Shown: piece after piece, positions 1 to 9,154 of the stretch
Position numbering within the stretch: the first letter of the stretch is position 1
Layout: the number at the start of each line of letters is the position of its first letter
From: Mycolicibacterium moriokaense
GTDB lineage: Bacteria > Actinomycetota > Actinomycetes > Mycobacteriales > Mycobacteriaceae
Assembly (NCBI RefSeq): GCF_003347205.1
Contig: NZ_QQBJ01000002.1
Coordinates: forward strand, 1-64,000
Length of the DNA: 64,000 nt
Reading direction: 5' to 3'
Program-made: the position numbers and the translations under genes
The notes under the pieces: generated by a model
Told to the model about the DNA's origin: nothing
Databases searched by the model: none
What the model saw: only the letters and a program-made list of their open reading frames with translations

Positions 1-281
1 GACTCCAGCGTGCGCGAGAACACCACCTTCGGCATGTCGCGCCAGATGTGGGCGAAGTCGACGATCAATGGGGTGGCGTCCGCGGTCTTGTCGGCGGTCG
101 GCCAGTACGCGGACATCAGTTCGTAGACCCGCCGCCCGTAGAACGACAGGGTGGTCTCCCGCTCGAAGTCGTTCCAGTACTGGTGCAGTTCTTCGCTCGG
201 CTCTGACCAGTCGATGCTGCCTTGTGCGTCGGCGATGTAGCCGTCAACCGATACGTTGAAGCCATAGAAGAGTCTGCCCAT
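1..281 (-). CDS. Dihydrofolate reductase / RibD C-terminal family protein (partial, cut by left edge)
   Basis: The gene starts at the ATG at 281 and runs off the left edge, so only about 93 N-terminal residues are visible. The opening MGRLFYGFNVSVDGYIAD is the first beta strand and loop typical of the RibD C-terminal / DHFR-like fold (PF01872). It is followed by a YWNDFERET helix and a FYGRRVYELM segment, the usual 'GRxTYE' element. Stand-alone members are NADPH-dependent reductases of mostly unknown substrate in the cytosol. The family call is confident; the substrate cannot be given. Confidence 0.85.
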   Translation of the reverse strand, partial: MGRLFYGFNVSVDGYIADAQGSIDWSEPSEELHQYWNDFERETTLSFYGRRVYELMSAYWPTADKTADATPLIVDFAHIWRDMPKVVFSRTLE

Positions 282-324
282 GGAGGTCGGCCTGCACTGG
301 AGGACAAACTCATCGCAAATTCGG

Positions 325-396
325 TGGGCGCGGACGGTATCGAACCGCCGACCGCTGGTGTGTAAAACCAGAGCTCTACCACTGAGCTACGCGCCC
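325..396 (-). tRNA. tRNA-Val (anticodon UAC)
   Basis: Read on the minus strand, a 72-nt cloverleaf can be folded by eye. The acceptor arm GGGCGCG pairs with CGCGCCC. The D arm is GCTC/GAGC. The anticodon stem CTGGT/ACCAG encloses loop TTTACAC, giving anticodon TAC (valine). The T arm contains TTCGATA. The discriminator base is A, and CCA is not encoded. Confidence 0.93.
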
Positions 397-479
397 GACG
401 CTGGGAGGTTACCGGTTGCATCGGCCAACGTGGAAATCCGCAAACCGGTCGCGAGCGTGCGCAGAATGCCACCGAACAC

Positions 480-512
480 CGGCGTGTCGCGTACAAACAC
501 GCCCGCTCGCGG
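480..512. repeat. Half copy of a dispersed nested inverted repeat
   Basis: This stretch contains GGCGTGTC, a short loop, then ACACGC and CGCTCGC. It aligns with the right half of the longer elements at 27277-27337 and 62109-62169, but the left arm (CCGCGAGCGTGCACAG) is missing. It lies in the spacer between tRNA-Val and the 3' end of ahpE. The similarity was read directly from the sequence; mobility or function is not known. Confidence 0.65.
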
Positions 513-513
513 T

Positions 514-552
514 GCGAGGTGAGTGCTACGCGGGGCGAGGTGAGTGCCTACG
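514..552. repeat. Short tandem duplication across the ahpE stop codon
   Basis: GCGAGGTGAGTGCTACG (514-530) is repeated as GCGAGGTGAGTGCCTACG (535-552), with one extra C in the second unit. The ahpE stop codon (TAG on the minus strand, 550-548) lies inside the second unit. Confidence 0.6.
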
Positions 553-1009
553 GGGTGAGGGCGGCCAACGCGTCGGTCCAGACGGTCTGGTCGCGCGCCT
601 CCCCCGGCTGTTTCATCTCGGCGAACCGGATGATCCCCGAGCGGTCGACGACGAACGTGCCCCTGTTGGAGACGCCGGCGTCCTCGTTGAAGACCCCGTA
701 CGCCTGCGCGACGGCACCGTGCGGCCAGAAGTCGGACAGCACCGGGAACAGGAACCCGCTCTGCACGGCCCAGATCTTGTGCGTCGGCGGCGGGCCCACC
801 GAGATCGCCAACGTGGCGGTGTCGTCGTTCTCGTAGGTGCCCAGGTGGTCGCGGATCTCATCCAGCTCGCCCTGGCAGATGCCGGTGAACGCCAGCGGAA
901 AGAACACCAGCAACACGTTTTTCGCGCCGCGAAAGTCCCGCAGGGCGACCGGTTGGCCGTTCTGATCCTTGAGCGTGAAGTCGGGAGCCTCGACTCCCGT
1001 TTCCAGCAC
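548..1009 (-). CDS. ahpE: AhpE-type 1-Cys peroxiredoxin
   Basis: A 153-residue thioredoxin-fold peroxidase that reduces hydroperoxides and peroxynitrite in the cytosol; in mycobacteria AhpE is recycled by mycothiol/mycoredoxin. The motif FFPLAFTGIC puts the peroxidatic cysteine at residue 45, as in M. tuberculosis AhpE (Rv2238c). The later segments SVGPPPTHKIWA, DFWPHGAV and RGTFVVDRSGIIRF are also characteristic. It starts at GTG 1009, and the upstream DUF3052 stop codon shares one base with this start (TAGTG), implying translational coupling. No resolving cysteine is visible, as expected for a 1-Cys enzyme. Confidence 0.96.
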   Translation of the reverse strand: MLETGVEAPDFTLKDQNGQPVALRDFRGAKNVLLVFFPLAFTGICQGELDEIRDHLGTYENDDTATLAISVGPPPTHKIWAVQSGFLFPVLSDFWPHGAVAQAYGVFNEDAGVSNRGTFVVDRSGIIRFAEMKQPGEARDQTVWTDALAALTP

Positions 1010-1434
1010 TAGTGCCGCCCCGCGGCCTTCGACTTCGGCTGCACCAGTCGACTCGCGCTCCAGTCGCCGAGGTTCGCCGACGAGGTCTGCATCAACCCGG
1101 CCGTCGGCGCCGACTCGGCGATCTCGGCGGGCATCACGTGCCCGGGCTGGCCCGTTTTGGGCGTCAGTACCCAGATCACACCGTCGTCGGCCAGTGGCGT
1201 GATGGCGTCCATCAACTGGTCCACCAGGTCGCCGTCATCGTCTCGCCACCACAACAGCACGACGTCGATGACCTCATCGGCGTCCTCGTCGAGCAGCTCG
1301 GAGCCGCACGCCTCCTCGATATCGGCCCGGATGTCGTCCTCGACGTCGTCGTCCCAGCCCAGTTCCTGCACAACCTGATCTTTTTGGATGCCCAGCCGTT
1401 GGGCGTAGTTCGGGGCGTCTGCCGCCGCGACCAC
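1009..1434 (-). CDS. DUF3052 family protein (Rv2239c-like)
   Basis: A 141-residue acidic cytosolic protein with the DUF3052 signature: YAQRLGIQKDQVVQELGWDDD, a long acidic stretch, VIDVVLLWWRDDDGDLVDQLMDA, and VIWVLTPKTGQPGHV. The start was set at GTG 1434 because AGGAGGA ends six bases upstream (1441-1447 on the minus strand). A longer reading to 1512 has no such site. It is coupled to ahpE downstream by a one-base overlap. The biochemical function is unknown; the constant pairing with ahpE in mycobacteria suggests a linked role, which is inference. Confidence 0.9.
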   Translation of the reverse strand: MVAAADAPNYAQRLGIQKDQVVQELGWDDDVEDDIRADIEEACGSELLDEDADEVIDVVLLWWRDDDGDLVDQLMDAITPLADDGVIWVLTPKTGQPGHVMPAEIAESAPTAGLMQTSSANLGDWSASRLVQPKSKAAGRH

Positions 1435-1515
1435 CGTCGGTCCTCCTTCAACTGCTCGAATGATCGTCCTATCGTCGCATGACCGAGCGGTCAGCGATGC
1501 CGGGCACTGCAAGGT

Positions 1516-2091
1516 TCATCGATATGCGGCGTCACAAAGGTCCAGGGCAGTGGTCTTGACATCGTTCAGCTTGGTCACAGCGGCGTTGAAATCCTCAGGT
1601 CCGTAGTTCCCCGCGATCGCGTTCGCCACACCTCGAGCGGCATCCACCCAGGCGTTCAGCGCGTCCCGCAGATCGGGCGCCAGGGGGTCGCTGATGCTCT
1701 GGGCGACCAGGTCGGCGCTGTGATTGAGCGAGTCGATGGCCGGTCCGGCCTTGGACGCGGCGTCGGCGGAGCCCGAGTTGAACGCGCCCACGTAGTCGTT
1801 GACGGCGGTGATCGAGTCCACGCTGCTGCTGCTGAGCGCCTCGCAGGCGGTGTGGACTGCCTCCGTCGTCAACGACTTCTGCCGCTCGGACTCCCTGGAG
1901 CTCGACGAAGCGGCCGATTCCTGCGCGGACGCCGACACCGACGCCTTGTAGATCGGGGCGTCCGTGGCGTTCACCGTGGCCGAGCCCTGCGTCACCGAGG
2001 TGCATCCGACGACGATCATCGCGACGGCGGCCAGGCAGCCGACCACCGGCGCGACGATCCGCAGCCGTAGTGCCCTGGTCAGCCCTCCCAT
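1516..2091 (-). CDS. Probable lipoprotein of unknown function (Rv2240c-like)
   Basis: A 191-residue protein. A basic start (MGGLTRALRLR) and a hydrophobic core end in the lipobox VVGC, so the chain is probably lipidated and held on the outer face of the cytoplasmic membrane. The mature part is Ser/Ala-rich, then helical with no catalytic motif. The two later cysteines (TACEALS and LDLCDAAY) could form a disulfide. ATG 2091 was taken as start; a GTG two codons upstream is equally possible. It lies upstream of the DUF3052-ahpE pair on the same strand, with an 81-base gap, and is divergent from aceE. Confidence 0.8.
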   Translation of the reverse strand: MGGLTRALRLRIVAPVVGCLAAVAMIVVGCTSVTQGSATVNATDAPIYKASVSASAQESAASSSSRESERQKSLTTEAVHTACEALSSSSVDSITAVNDYVGAFNSGSADAASKAGPAIDSLNHSADLVAQSISDPLAPDLRDALNAWVDAARGVANAIAGNYGPEDFNAAVTKLNDVKTTALDLCDAAYR

Positions 2092-2230
2092 CCACACAGT
2101 CTGCAGACGTTACCGGTTTGGCGCCCGCATCGGCGGTTCATTCCAGTAGCCACCACCGGCGGTGCATGTGGGGCACGATGGGTGGACGATAGACGTGTCA
2201 CAGAACGGCCTCAAGACCGAGGAGTGGAAG

Positions 2231-5020
2231 TTGACCACCGAGTTCGCGCGCCAGGATCTGGCCCAAAACTCTGGCACCGCAGCCGAACCCGATCGGGTAC
2301 GCGTGATCCGCGACGGCGTTGCGTCCTATTTGCCCGATATCGACCCCGAGGAGACCACGGAGTGGTTGGAGTCCTTTGACCAGTTGCTGGATCGGCAGGG
2401 CCCCGCGCGGGCGCGCTATCTGATGCTGCGGCTGCTCGAACGGGCCGGCGAACAACGCGTGGCCATTCCGTCGCTGACATCCACCGACTACGTCAACACC
2501 ATCCCCACCGAGCTGGAGCCTTGGTTTCCCGGCGACGAGGAGATCGAGCGCCGCTACCGCGCGTGGATCCGGTGGAACGCCGCGATCATGGTGCATCGCG
2601 CGCAGCGGCCGGGAGTCGGTGTGGGCGGCCACATTTCGACCTATGCTTCCTCTGCGGCGCTCTACGAGGTGGGGTTCAACCACTTCTTCCGCGGCAAGTC
2701 GCACCCCGGCGGCGGCGATCAGGTCTACATCCAGGGTCACGCGTCGCCCGGCATCTATGCCCGCGCTTTCCTGGAGGGCCGGCTGACCGCTGACCAACTC
2801 GACGGCTTCCGGCAGGAGCACAGCCATCCCGGCGGCGGCCTGCCGTCCTACCCGCACCCGCGGCTGATGCCCGACTTCTGGGAGTTCCCGACGGTCTCGA
2901 TGGGTCTCGGCCCGATGAACGCGATCTTCCAGGCCCGGTTCAACCACTATCTGCACGACCGCGGCATCAAGGACACCTCTGACCAGCACGTCTGGGCCTT
3001 CCTCGGCGACGGCGAGATGGACGAACCGGAAAGCCGCGGGCTGATCCAGGTCGCGGCCAACGAGGCGCTGGACAACCTGACCTTCGTCATCAACTGCAAC
3101 CTGCAGCGCCTCGACGGCCCCGTCCGCGGCAACGGCAAGATCATCCAGGAACTGGAGTCCTTCTTCCGCGGCGCAGGCTGGAACGTCATCAAGGTCGTCT
3201 GGGGACGTGAGTGGGACACGCTGCTGCACGCCGACCGCGACGGCGCTCTGGTCAACCTGATGAACACCACCCCCGACGGCGACTATCAGACCTACAAAGC
3301 CAACGACGGCGCCTACGTCCGCGACCACTTCTTCGGCCGCGACCCGCGCACCAAGGCGCTCGTCGAGAAGATGAGCGACACCGAGATCTGGAACCTCAAG
3401 CGCGGCGGCCACGACTACCGAAAGGTCTATGCCGCCTACCGCGCGGCCACCGAGCACAAGGGCCAGCCGACGGTGATCCTGGCCAAGACCATCAAGGGCT
3501 ATTCATTGGGCGCCCACTTCCAGGGCCGCAATGCGACGCACCAGATGAAAAAGCTTGCGCTGGAAGACCTCAAGCAGTTCCGCGATGCCATCCGCATTCC
3601 GATCAGCGACGAGGAGATCGACAAGAACCCCTATCTGCCGCCCTACTACCACCCCGGCCCTGACGCCCCCGAGATCCGGTACATGCTCGACCGCCGTCGG
3701 ACCTTGGGCGGCTTCGTGCCGGAGCGCCGGACGAAGTCGAAGGCGCTGACGCTGCCGGGCCGCGACATCTACAAGGCCCTGAAGAAGGGCTCGGGCAACC
3801 AAGAGGTCGCGACCACCATGGCGATGGTGCGCACCTTTAAGGAACTGTTGCGGGACAAGAACATTGGCGACCGGATAGTCCCGATCATCCCGGACGAGGC
3901 GCGTACGTTCGGCATGGACTCGTGGTTCCCGTCGCTGAAGATCTACAACCGCAACGGGCAGCTGTACACCGCCGTGGATGCGGAGTTGATGCTGGCGTAC
4001 AAGGAAAGCGAAGTCGGCCAGATCCTGCACGAAGGCATCAACGAGGCGGGGTCGACGGCGTCGTTCACCGCCGCGGGGACGTCGTACTCGACGCACAACG
4101 AGCCGATGATCCCGCTCTACATCTTCTATTCGATGTTCGGTTTCCAGCGCACCGGCGACGGGCTGTGGGCCGCCGCCGACCAGATGGCCCGCGGCTTCGT
4201 CCTCGGGGCGACGGCCGGGCGAACCACGTTGGTCGGTGAGGGGCTGCAACACGCCGACGGCCATTCCCTGCTGTTGGCGGCCACCAATCCGGCCGTGGTG
4301 GCCTACGACCCGTGTTTCGCCTACGAGATCGCCTACATCGTCGAAAGCGGGCTGGCCCGCATGTACGGCGAGGATCCCGAGAACGTCTACTTCTACATCA
4401 CCATCTACAACGAGCCCTACCGGCAGCCTGCCGAGCCCGAGGGGCTCGACGTCGAGGGCCTGCTGCGCGGTATCTACCGCTACCGGCCCGCGCCCGAGCA
4501 GAAGAGCAAGCAGGCACAGATCCTGGCGTCGGGCGTGGCGATGCCTGACGCGCTGCGGGCCGCCGACCTGCTCGCGGCCGAATGGGATGTGGCCGCTGAT
4601 GTGTGGTCGGTGACCAGCTGGGGCGAGCTGAACCGCGAGGGCGTGGCGATCGAGAAGGAGAAGTTGCGTCACCCCGACCGGCCCGCGCGGGTGCCCTACC
4701 TGACCCAGGTGCTGGCCGACACCAGCGGGCCGGCCGTCGCGGTCTCCGACTGGATGCGCGGCGTGTCCGAACAGATCCGGCCGTGGGTGCCCAACACCTA
4801 CGCCACGCTGGGCACCGACGGGTTCGGCTTCTCCGACACGCGCCCGGCCGCGCGCCGCTACTACAACACCGACGCGGAGTCCGTGGTGGTGGCGGTGCTC
4901 GCGGCGCTGGCAGCCGACGGCGAGATCGACCAATCGGTGGCAGTCGAGGCCGCCAAGAAGTACGAGATCGATGACGTGATGGCCGCGCCGGAGCAGACCT
5001 CGGACCCCGGCGTCGCCTGA
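2231..5020 (+). CDS. aceE: Pyruvate dehydrogenase E1 component (homodimeric type)
   Basis: A 929-residue thiamine-diphosphate enzyme that decarboxylates pyruvate and passes the acetyl group to lipoyl-E2, feeding acetyl-CoA to the TCA cycle and lipid synthesis. Visible motifs are [40 protein letters not shown], and the TPP/Mg segment [12 protein letters not shown] followed by [16 protein letters not shown]. The pyrimidine-domain HEGINEAGS and the C-terminal region are complete. TTG 2231 was chosen: GAGGAG lies six bases upstream and the resulting [13 protein letters not shown] start resembles the M. tuberculosis protein. An upstream GTG at 2162 has no ribosome site. E2 and E3 are not nearby. 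Confidence 0.97.
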   Translation: MTTEFARQDLAQNSGTAAEPDRVRVIRDGVASYLPDIDPEETTEWLESFDQLLDRQGPARARYLMLRLLERAGEQRVAIPSLTSTDYVNTIPTELEPWFPGDEEIERRYRAWIRWNAAIMVHRAQRPGVGVGGHISTYASSAALYEVGFNHFFRGKSHPGGGDQVYIQGHASPGIYARAFLEGRLTADQLDGFRQEHSHPGGGLPSYPHPRLMPDFWEFPTVSMGLGPMNAIFQARFNHYLHDRGIKDTSDQHVWAFLGDGEMDEPESRGLIQVAANEALDNLTFVINCNLQRLDGPVRGNGKIIQELESFFRGAGWNVIKVVWGREWDTLLHADRDGALVNLMNTTPDGDYQTYKANDGAYVRDHFFGRDPRTKALVEKMSDTEIWNLKRGGHDYRKVYAAYRAATEHKGQPTVILAKTIKGYSLGAHFQGRNATHQMKKLALEDLKQFRDAIRIPISDEEIDKNPYLPPYYHPGPDAPEIRYMLDRRRTLGGFVPERRTKSKALTLPGRDIYKALKKGSGNQEVATTMAMVRTFKELLRDKNIGDRIVPIIPDEARTFGMDSWFPSLKIYNRNGQLYTAVDAELMLAYKESEVGQILHEGINEAGSTASFTAAGTSYSTHNEPMIPLYIFYSMFGFQRTGDGLWAAADQMARGFVLGATAGRTTLVGEGLQHADGHSLLLAATNPAVVAYDPCFAYEIAYIVESGLARMYGEDPENVYFYITIYNEPYRQPAEPEGLDVEGLLRGIYRYRPAPEQKSKQAQILASGVAMPDALRAADLLAAEWDVAADVWSVTSWGELNREGVAIEKEKLRHPDRPARVPYLTQVLADTSGPAVAVSDWMRGVSEQIRPWVPNTYATLGTDGFGFSDTRPAARRYYNTDAESVVVAVLAALAADGEIDQSVAVEAAKKYEIDDVMAAPEQTSDPGVA

Positions 5021-5041
5021 GCGGCGAGTTCCCAACCTCCG

Positions 5042-5099
5042 CGAGCAGACGCAAAGTCGCACTTTTTTCCTCGAATTTGTGCGAGTTTGCGTCTGCTCG
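5042..5099. terminator. Long inverted repeat (hairpin) downstream of aceE
   Basis: Arms of 21 bases (5042-5062 and 5079-5099) pair with one mismatch around a T/A-rich 16-base loop. The outer arm reads CGAGCAGACGCAAA. It lies 21 bases past the aceE stop and 71 bases before mabR. It may be a transcription terminator, but no U-tract follows. Similar GCAGACGC-type hairpins are, from memory, dispersed in mycobacterial spacers, so a repeat element is the alternative. Confidence 0.6.
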
Positions 5100-5170
5100 G
5101 CAGGAAAGGTGATGCCCCGCCGGCCGAGCTGTTGGAGGATTCCGCCAGAAAAGTGGCGTAGCTTTTAGGG

Positions 5171-6457
5171 ATGCCCGACAAGCGGTTCGTCCCGCCCGCC
5201 GCCACCCTGGAGGTGCTGGAGACCGTTCCCGACTCGGTGCTGCGCCGATTGAGCCAGTACTCGGGACGGCTGGCCACCCAGGCGGTGCACGTCCTCGAGG
5301 AACGGCTTCCGTTCTTCGCCGACCTGGAGGCATCGCAGCGCGCCAGTGTCCAGCTGGTGGTGCAGACCGCGGTGGTCAACTTCGTGGAATGGATGCGCAA
5401 CCCCGACAGCGACGTCGGCTACACGGCGCAGGCCTTCGAGGTGGTGCCGCAGGACCTCCGCAGGCGGATCGCGTTGCGTCAGTCGGTGGAGATGGTGCGG
5501 GTCACGATGGAGTTCTTCGAGGAAGTGGTGCCGCTGCTGGCCCGCTCCGAAGAGCAGTTGACCGCGCTGACCGCCGGAATCCTGCGGTACAGCCGCGACC
5601 TGGCCTTCGCCGCCGCCACCGCCTACGCCGACCAGGCTGAGGCCAGGGGGGCGTGGGACACCCGGATGGAGGCCAACATCGTCGACGCCGTGGTGCGCGG
5701 CGACACCGGCCCGGAACTACAGTCCCAGGCCGCGGCGCTGAACTGGGATGCCACCGCGCCCGCCACCGTCATCGTGGGCATGCCGCGGCCCGACCGGATG
5801 GACCTGGCCAGCGACGACGTGCACGATGTCGTCGGCAAGCACGGGCGCGCCGCGCTGTCCGACGTGCACGGCACCTGGCTGGTGACGATCGTGTCGGGGC
5901 CCCTGTCGCCGACCGAGCGCTTCCTGACCGATCTTCTGCACGTCTTCGCCGACGCCCCCGTCATCGTCGGCCCGACCGCGCCGACGCTGTCAGCCGCGCA
6001 CTGGAGCGCCACCGAGGCCATCGCTGGCATGAACGCGGTCGCAGGCTGGACCGGTGCACCGCGCCCCGTCTCTGCCCGTGAACTGCTGCCGGAGCGGGCC
6101 CTGCTCGGTGACGCATCGGCGATCGCGGCGCTGGAAACCGAGGTGATGCGGCCGCTCGGCGACGCTGGTCCGGCCCTCAGCGAGACGTTGGACGCGTATC
6201 TGGACTCCGGCGGCGCGATCGAGGCGTGTGCCCGCAAACTGTTCGTTCATCCAAACACCGTGCGCTACCGCCTCAAGCGCATCGCCGAGTTCACCGGTCG
6301 GGACCCCACCACCCCGCGCGATGCGTATGTGTTGCGGGTGGCCGCCACTGTGGGGCGGCTGACCCGGCAGGCCCAGCAGGCGAACACGTCGAACGTGGGC
6401 GCAGGCCCGGTCATGCCGCCCGCAGACGCCCTACCCAGGGAGGACCGCGCGGGGTAA
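5171..6457 (+). CDS. mabR: MabR, PucR/CdaR-type regulator of the fasII operon
   Basis: A 428-residue cytosolic transcription factor. The N-terminal two thirds are a sensor-like region (FADLEASQRASVQLVVQTAV, then a GGDEF-like middle domain typical of PucR proteins). The C-terminal HTH_30 domain is clear: LSETLDAYLDSGGAIEACA then KLFVHPNTVRYRLKRIAEF at about residues 335-385. Position directly before fabD-acpM-kasA-kasB-accD6 matches M. tuberculosis Rv2242 (MabR), which binds the fasII promoter and controls mycolic-acid synthesis in response to long-chain acyl-CoA. The inverted repeat it recognises is present at 6499-6519. The proline-rich tail after the HTH looks disordered. Confidence 0.93.
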   Translation: MPDKRFVPPAATLEVLETVPDSVLRRLSQYSGRLATQAVHVLEERLPFFADLEASQRASVQLVVQTAVVNFVEWMRNPDSDVGYTAQAFEVVPQDLRRRIALRQSVEMVRVTMEFFEEVVPLLARSEEQLTALTAGILRYSRDLAFAAATAYADQAEARGAWDTRMEANIVDAVVRGDTGPELQSQAAALNWDATAPATVIVGMPRPDRMDLASDDVHDVVGKHGRAALSDVHGTWLVTIVSGPLSPTERFLTDLLHVFADAPVIVGPTAPTLSAAHWSATEAIAGMNAVAGWTGAPRPVSARELLPERALLGDASAIAALETEVMRPLGDAGPALSETLDAYLDSGGAIEACARKLFVHPNTVRYRLKRIAEFTGRDPTTPRDAYVLRVAATVGRLTRQAQQANTSNVGAGPVMPPADALPREDRAG

Positions 6458-6498
6458 CAGATTGCGGGTGCATATCGATGGAGTCCCATCACATGCTG

Positions 6499-6519
6499 TT
6501 TTGTTGGGTCTCCACAAAA
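6499..6519. promoter_or_regulatory. MabR operator (TTTTGT-N9-ACAAAA) in the fasII promoter
   Basis: TTTTGT (6499-6504) and ACAAAA (6514-6519) form a perfect inverted repeat with a nine-base spacer, the arrangement reported for the MabR site in mycobacterial fasII promoters. CATAAT at 6535-6540 is a possible -10 element, placing the operator across or just upstream of the core promoter. fabD starts 66 bases downstream of the site. Confidence 0.85.
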
Positions 6520-6585
6520 AGATAAGACGAGGTTCATAATCTCTTACACCGCGCGGATCCGTTCCCTCAGTGTTTCCTTAAACAC

Positions 6586-7497
6586 GTGCTCGCATTGCTT
6601 GCCCCTGGACAGGGATCGCAGACCCCCGGCATGCTCGCCTCCTGGCTGGAGCTGCCCGGTGCGGCCGATCGCGTCTCCGCCTGGTCGCAGACCAGTGGAC
6701 TGGACCTGGCCACCCTCGGCACCACCGCGACAGCGGAGGAGATCACCGATACCGCGGTGACGCAGCCGCTGGTCGTCGCCGCGACCCTGCTGGCCGCCGA
6801 AGAGCTGACCAAGCGCGGGCTTCTGGCCGGACGTGACTTCATCGCGGCGGGACACTCCGTCGGCGAGATCGCCGCATACGCCATCGCCGGCGTGATCTCC
6901 AGCGACGACGCCGTCGCGCTGGCCGCCACCCGCGGCGCGGAGATGGCCAAGGCGTGCGCGACCGAGCCCACCGGAATGTCCGCGGTGCTCGGCGGCGACG
7001 AGGCCGAGGTGTTGGGCCGCCTCGAGGAGCTTGACCTGGTGCCTGCGAACCGCAATGCGACCGGACAGATCGTCGCGGCGGGCAGCCTGGCCGCGCTGAG
7101 CAAGCTGGCCGAGGATCCGCCCGCCAAGGCACGTGTCCGCGCCCTCGCCACCGCGGGCGCTTTCCACACGCATTACATGGCCTCGGCCACCGAGGGGTAC
7201 GCCGCCGCCGCCGCAGGCGTCGCGACGAGCGAGCCCACCGCGACCCTGCTGTCGAACGCCGACGGGCAGCCCGTCGCGTCCGCGGCGGACGCCATGAGCA
7301 AGCTGGTCGCCCAGCTGACCCGGCCGGTGCGCTGGGACCTGTGCACGGAGACGCTCCGTAACTCGAACGTGACCGCGATCGTCGAGTTCCCGCCCGCGGG
7401 AACACTCGCCGGGATCGCCAAACGAGAACTGAAGGGCACGCCGACTCATCCGGTTAAGACCCCCGCCGACCTGGATGGGCTCGCGGAGCTTTCGTAG
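6586..7497 (+). CDS. fabD: Malonyl-CoA:ACP transacylase
   Basis: A 303-residue enzyme that transfers malonate from CoA to AcpM for FAS-II chain elongation. The nucleophile lies in GHSVGEIAAYAIAG with serine at residue 91. Other family elements are the start LLAPGQGSQTPGML, the oxyanion-loop RGAEMAKACATEPTGMSAVLG, AGAFHTHYM with the catalytic histidine, and PPAGTLAGIAKREL near the end. It starts at GTG 6586 with no strong ribosome site, so it may be read from a short leader. First gene of the fabD-acpM-kasA-kasB-accD6 operon. Confidence 0.97.
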   Translation: MLALLAPGQGSQTPGMLASWLELPGAADRVSAWSQTSGLDLATLGTTATAEEITDTAVTQPLVVAATLLAAEELTKRGLLAGRDFIAAGHSVGEIAAYAIAGVISSDDAVALAATRGAEMAKACATEPTGMSAVLGGDEAEVLGRLEELDLVPANRNATGQIVAAGSLAALSKLAEDPPAKARVRALATAGAFHTHYMASATEGYAAAAAGVATSEPTATLLSNADGQPVASAADAMSKLVAQLTRPVRWDLCTETLRNSNVTAIVEFPPAGTLAGIAKRELKGTPTHPVKTPADLDGLAELS

Positions 7498-7572
7498 GCC
7501 GCGCCCAGCTCAGATAGATAACCGCATATCCAACGTAAATCGCAGTAACACAACCAATTAGAAGGAGCCATT

Positions 7573-7875
7573 GTGCCCGCCACTCAGGATGAAATCATCG
7601 CCGGTCTCGCCGAGATCATTGAAGAGGTCACCGGCATCGAGCCGTCGGAGGTCACCCCGGAGAAGTCGTTCGTCGACGACCTGGACATCGACTCGCTGTC
7701 GATGGTGGAGATCGCCGTGCAGACCGAGGACAAGTACGGCGTGAAGATTCCGGACGAGGACCTCGCCGGTCTGCGCACCGTCGGTGACGTCGTCGCGTAC
7801 ATCCAGAAGCTCGAGGAAGAGAACCCCGAAGCTGCTGCGGCGCTGCGCGAGAAGATCGAAGCGGATCGCGCGTGA
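7573..7875 (+). CDS. acpM: Meromycolate extension acyl carrier protein
   Basis: A 100-residue acidic carrier protein. The phosphopantetheine-bearing serine is residue 41 in [14 protein letters not shown]. The acyl chain tethered here is elongated by KasA and KasB to make the meromycolate part of mycolic acids. The start is GTG 7573, preceded by GAAGGAG seven bases upstream. The C-terminal tail after [16 protein letters not shown] is short; the M. tuberculosis protein is about 115 residues. The last four bases overlap kasA (GTGA), so translation is coupled. The 75-base spacer from fabD contains only this ribosome site. Confidence 0.97.
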   Translation: MPATQDEIIAGLAEIIEEVTGIEPSEVTPEKSFVDDLDIDSLSMVEIAVQTEDKYGVKIPDEDLAGLRTVGDVVAYIQKLEEENPEAAAALREKIEADRA

Positions 7876-9122
7876 CCAAGCCTTCCACTGCTAACGGCGG
7901 TTTCCCCAATGTTGTGGTGACCGCCGTCACGGCGACGACATCGATCGCGCCGGATATCGAGAGCACGTGGAAGGGCTTGTTGGCAGGCGAGAGCGGCATC
8001 CACGTCCTCGAAGACGAATTCGTCACCAAGTGGGACCTTCCCGTGCGGATCGGCGGCCACCTCAAGGAGGCCGTGGACGACCACATGGGTCGGCTGGACC
8101 TGCGACGCATGTCGTACGTCCAGCGGATGGCCAAGCTGCTTGGTGGCCAGGTCTGGGACTCCGCGGGCAATCCCGAGGTGGACCCGGACCGCTTCACCGT
8201 GGTCGTCGGCACCGGTCTGGGCGGTGGCGAGAAGATCGTCGAGACCTATGACCTGATGAACGAGGGCGGACCCCGCAAGGTGTCGCCGCTCGCCGTTCAG
8301 ATGATCATGCCCAACGGTGCCGCCGCGGTCATCGGGCTGCAGCTCGGCGCCCGGGCGGGCGTCATGACGCCGGTGTCGGCGTGTTCGTCGGGCTCTGAGG
8401 CCATCGCGCACGCGTGGCGGCAGATCGTCATGGGCGACGCCGACATCGCCGTCTGCGGTGGTGTCGAGGGCGGTATCGAAGCGCTGCCGATCGCGGCGTT
8501 CTCGATGATGCGCGCCATGTCGACCCGCAACGAGGATCCCGAGGCCGCGTCACGTCCGTTCGACAAGGACCGCGACGGGTTCGTGTTCGGCGAGGCCGGT
8601 GCGCTCATGGTCATCGAGACCGAAGAGCATGCCAAGGCCCGCGGCGCACAGCCGCTCGCGCGGCTGATGGGTGCCGGCATCACCTCCGACGCCTTCCACA
8701 TGGTGGCCCCGGCCGCCGACGGTGTTCGCGCGGGTCGGGCGATGGCGCGCTCGATGGAACTTGCGGGCCTGGACCCCAAGGACATCGACCACATCAACGC
8801 CCACGCCACGGCCACCCCGATCGGTGACACCGCGGAGGCCAACGCGATCCGCGTCGCCGGTGTGGAACATGCCCCGGTGTATGCGCCGAAGTCGGCGCTC
8901 GGCCACTCCATCGGTGCAGTGGGCGCTCTCGAGTCGGTGCTGACGGTGCTGTCGCTGCGTGACGGCGTCATCCCGCCGACGCTGAACTACGAGACACCCG
9001 ATCCGGAGATCGATCTCGACGTTGTCGCGGGCGAACCCCGTTACGGCGACTACAAGTACGCGATCAACAACTCGTTCGGGTTCGGTGGGCACAACGTGGC
9101 GCTTGCCTTCGGCAAGTACTGA
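7872..9122 (+). CDS. kasA: Beta-ketoacyl-ACP synthase KasA
   Basis: A 416-residue condensing enzyme of FAS-II that extends AcpM-bound acyl chains with malonyl-AcpM. The catalytic triad is at the M. tuberculosis positions: Cys171 in [12 protein letters not shown], His311 in [10 protein letters not shown] and His345 in KSALGHSIG. The C-terminal [18 protein letters not shown] is intact. It starts at GTG 7872, overlapping acpM by four bases. KasA is the target of thiolactomycin and related inhibitors in mycobacteria. The unusual HATATP, where most family members have HATGT, is typical of KasA. Confidence 0.97.
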   Translation: MTKPSTANGGFPNVVVTAVTATTSIAPDIESTWKGLLAGESGIHVLEDEFVTKWDLPVRIGGHLKEAVDDHMGRLDLRRMSYVQRMAKLLGGQVWDSAGNPEVDPDRFTVVVGTGLGGGEKIVETYDLMNEGGPRKVSPLAVQMIMPNGAAAVIGLQLGARAGVMTPVSACSSGSEAIAHAWRQIVMGDADIAVCGGVEGGIEALPIAAFSMMRAMSTRNEDPEAASRPFDKDRDGFVFGEAGALMVIETEEHAKARGAQPLARLMGAGITSDAFHMVAPAADGVRAGRAMARSMELAGLDPKDIDHINAHATATPIGDTAEANAIRVAGVEHAPVYAPKSALGHSIGAVGALESVLTVLSLRDGVIPPTLNYETPDPEIDLDVVAGEPRYGDYKYAINNSFGFGGHNVALAFGKY

Positions 9123-9154
9123 GGTGTCGGGGGGAAAGGAACGAGCCTAACGCC

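Noticed and set aside
2162-2230. Upstream GTG start for aceE
   Set aside because: The extra residues ([12 protein letters not shown]...) are not found in the family as remembered, while TTG 2231 has GAGGAG at correct spacing.
2198-5062. Long open frames antisense to aceE
   Set aside because: They are shadows of a GC-rich, strongly conserved gene: Arg/Gly/Pro-rich, no family motifs, no start signals.
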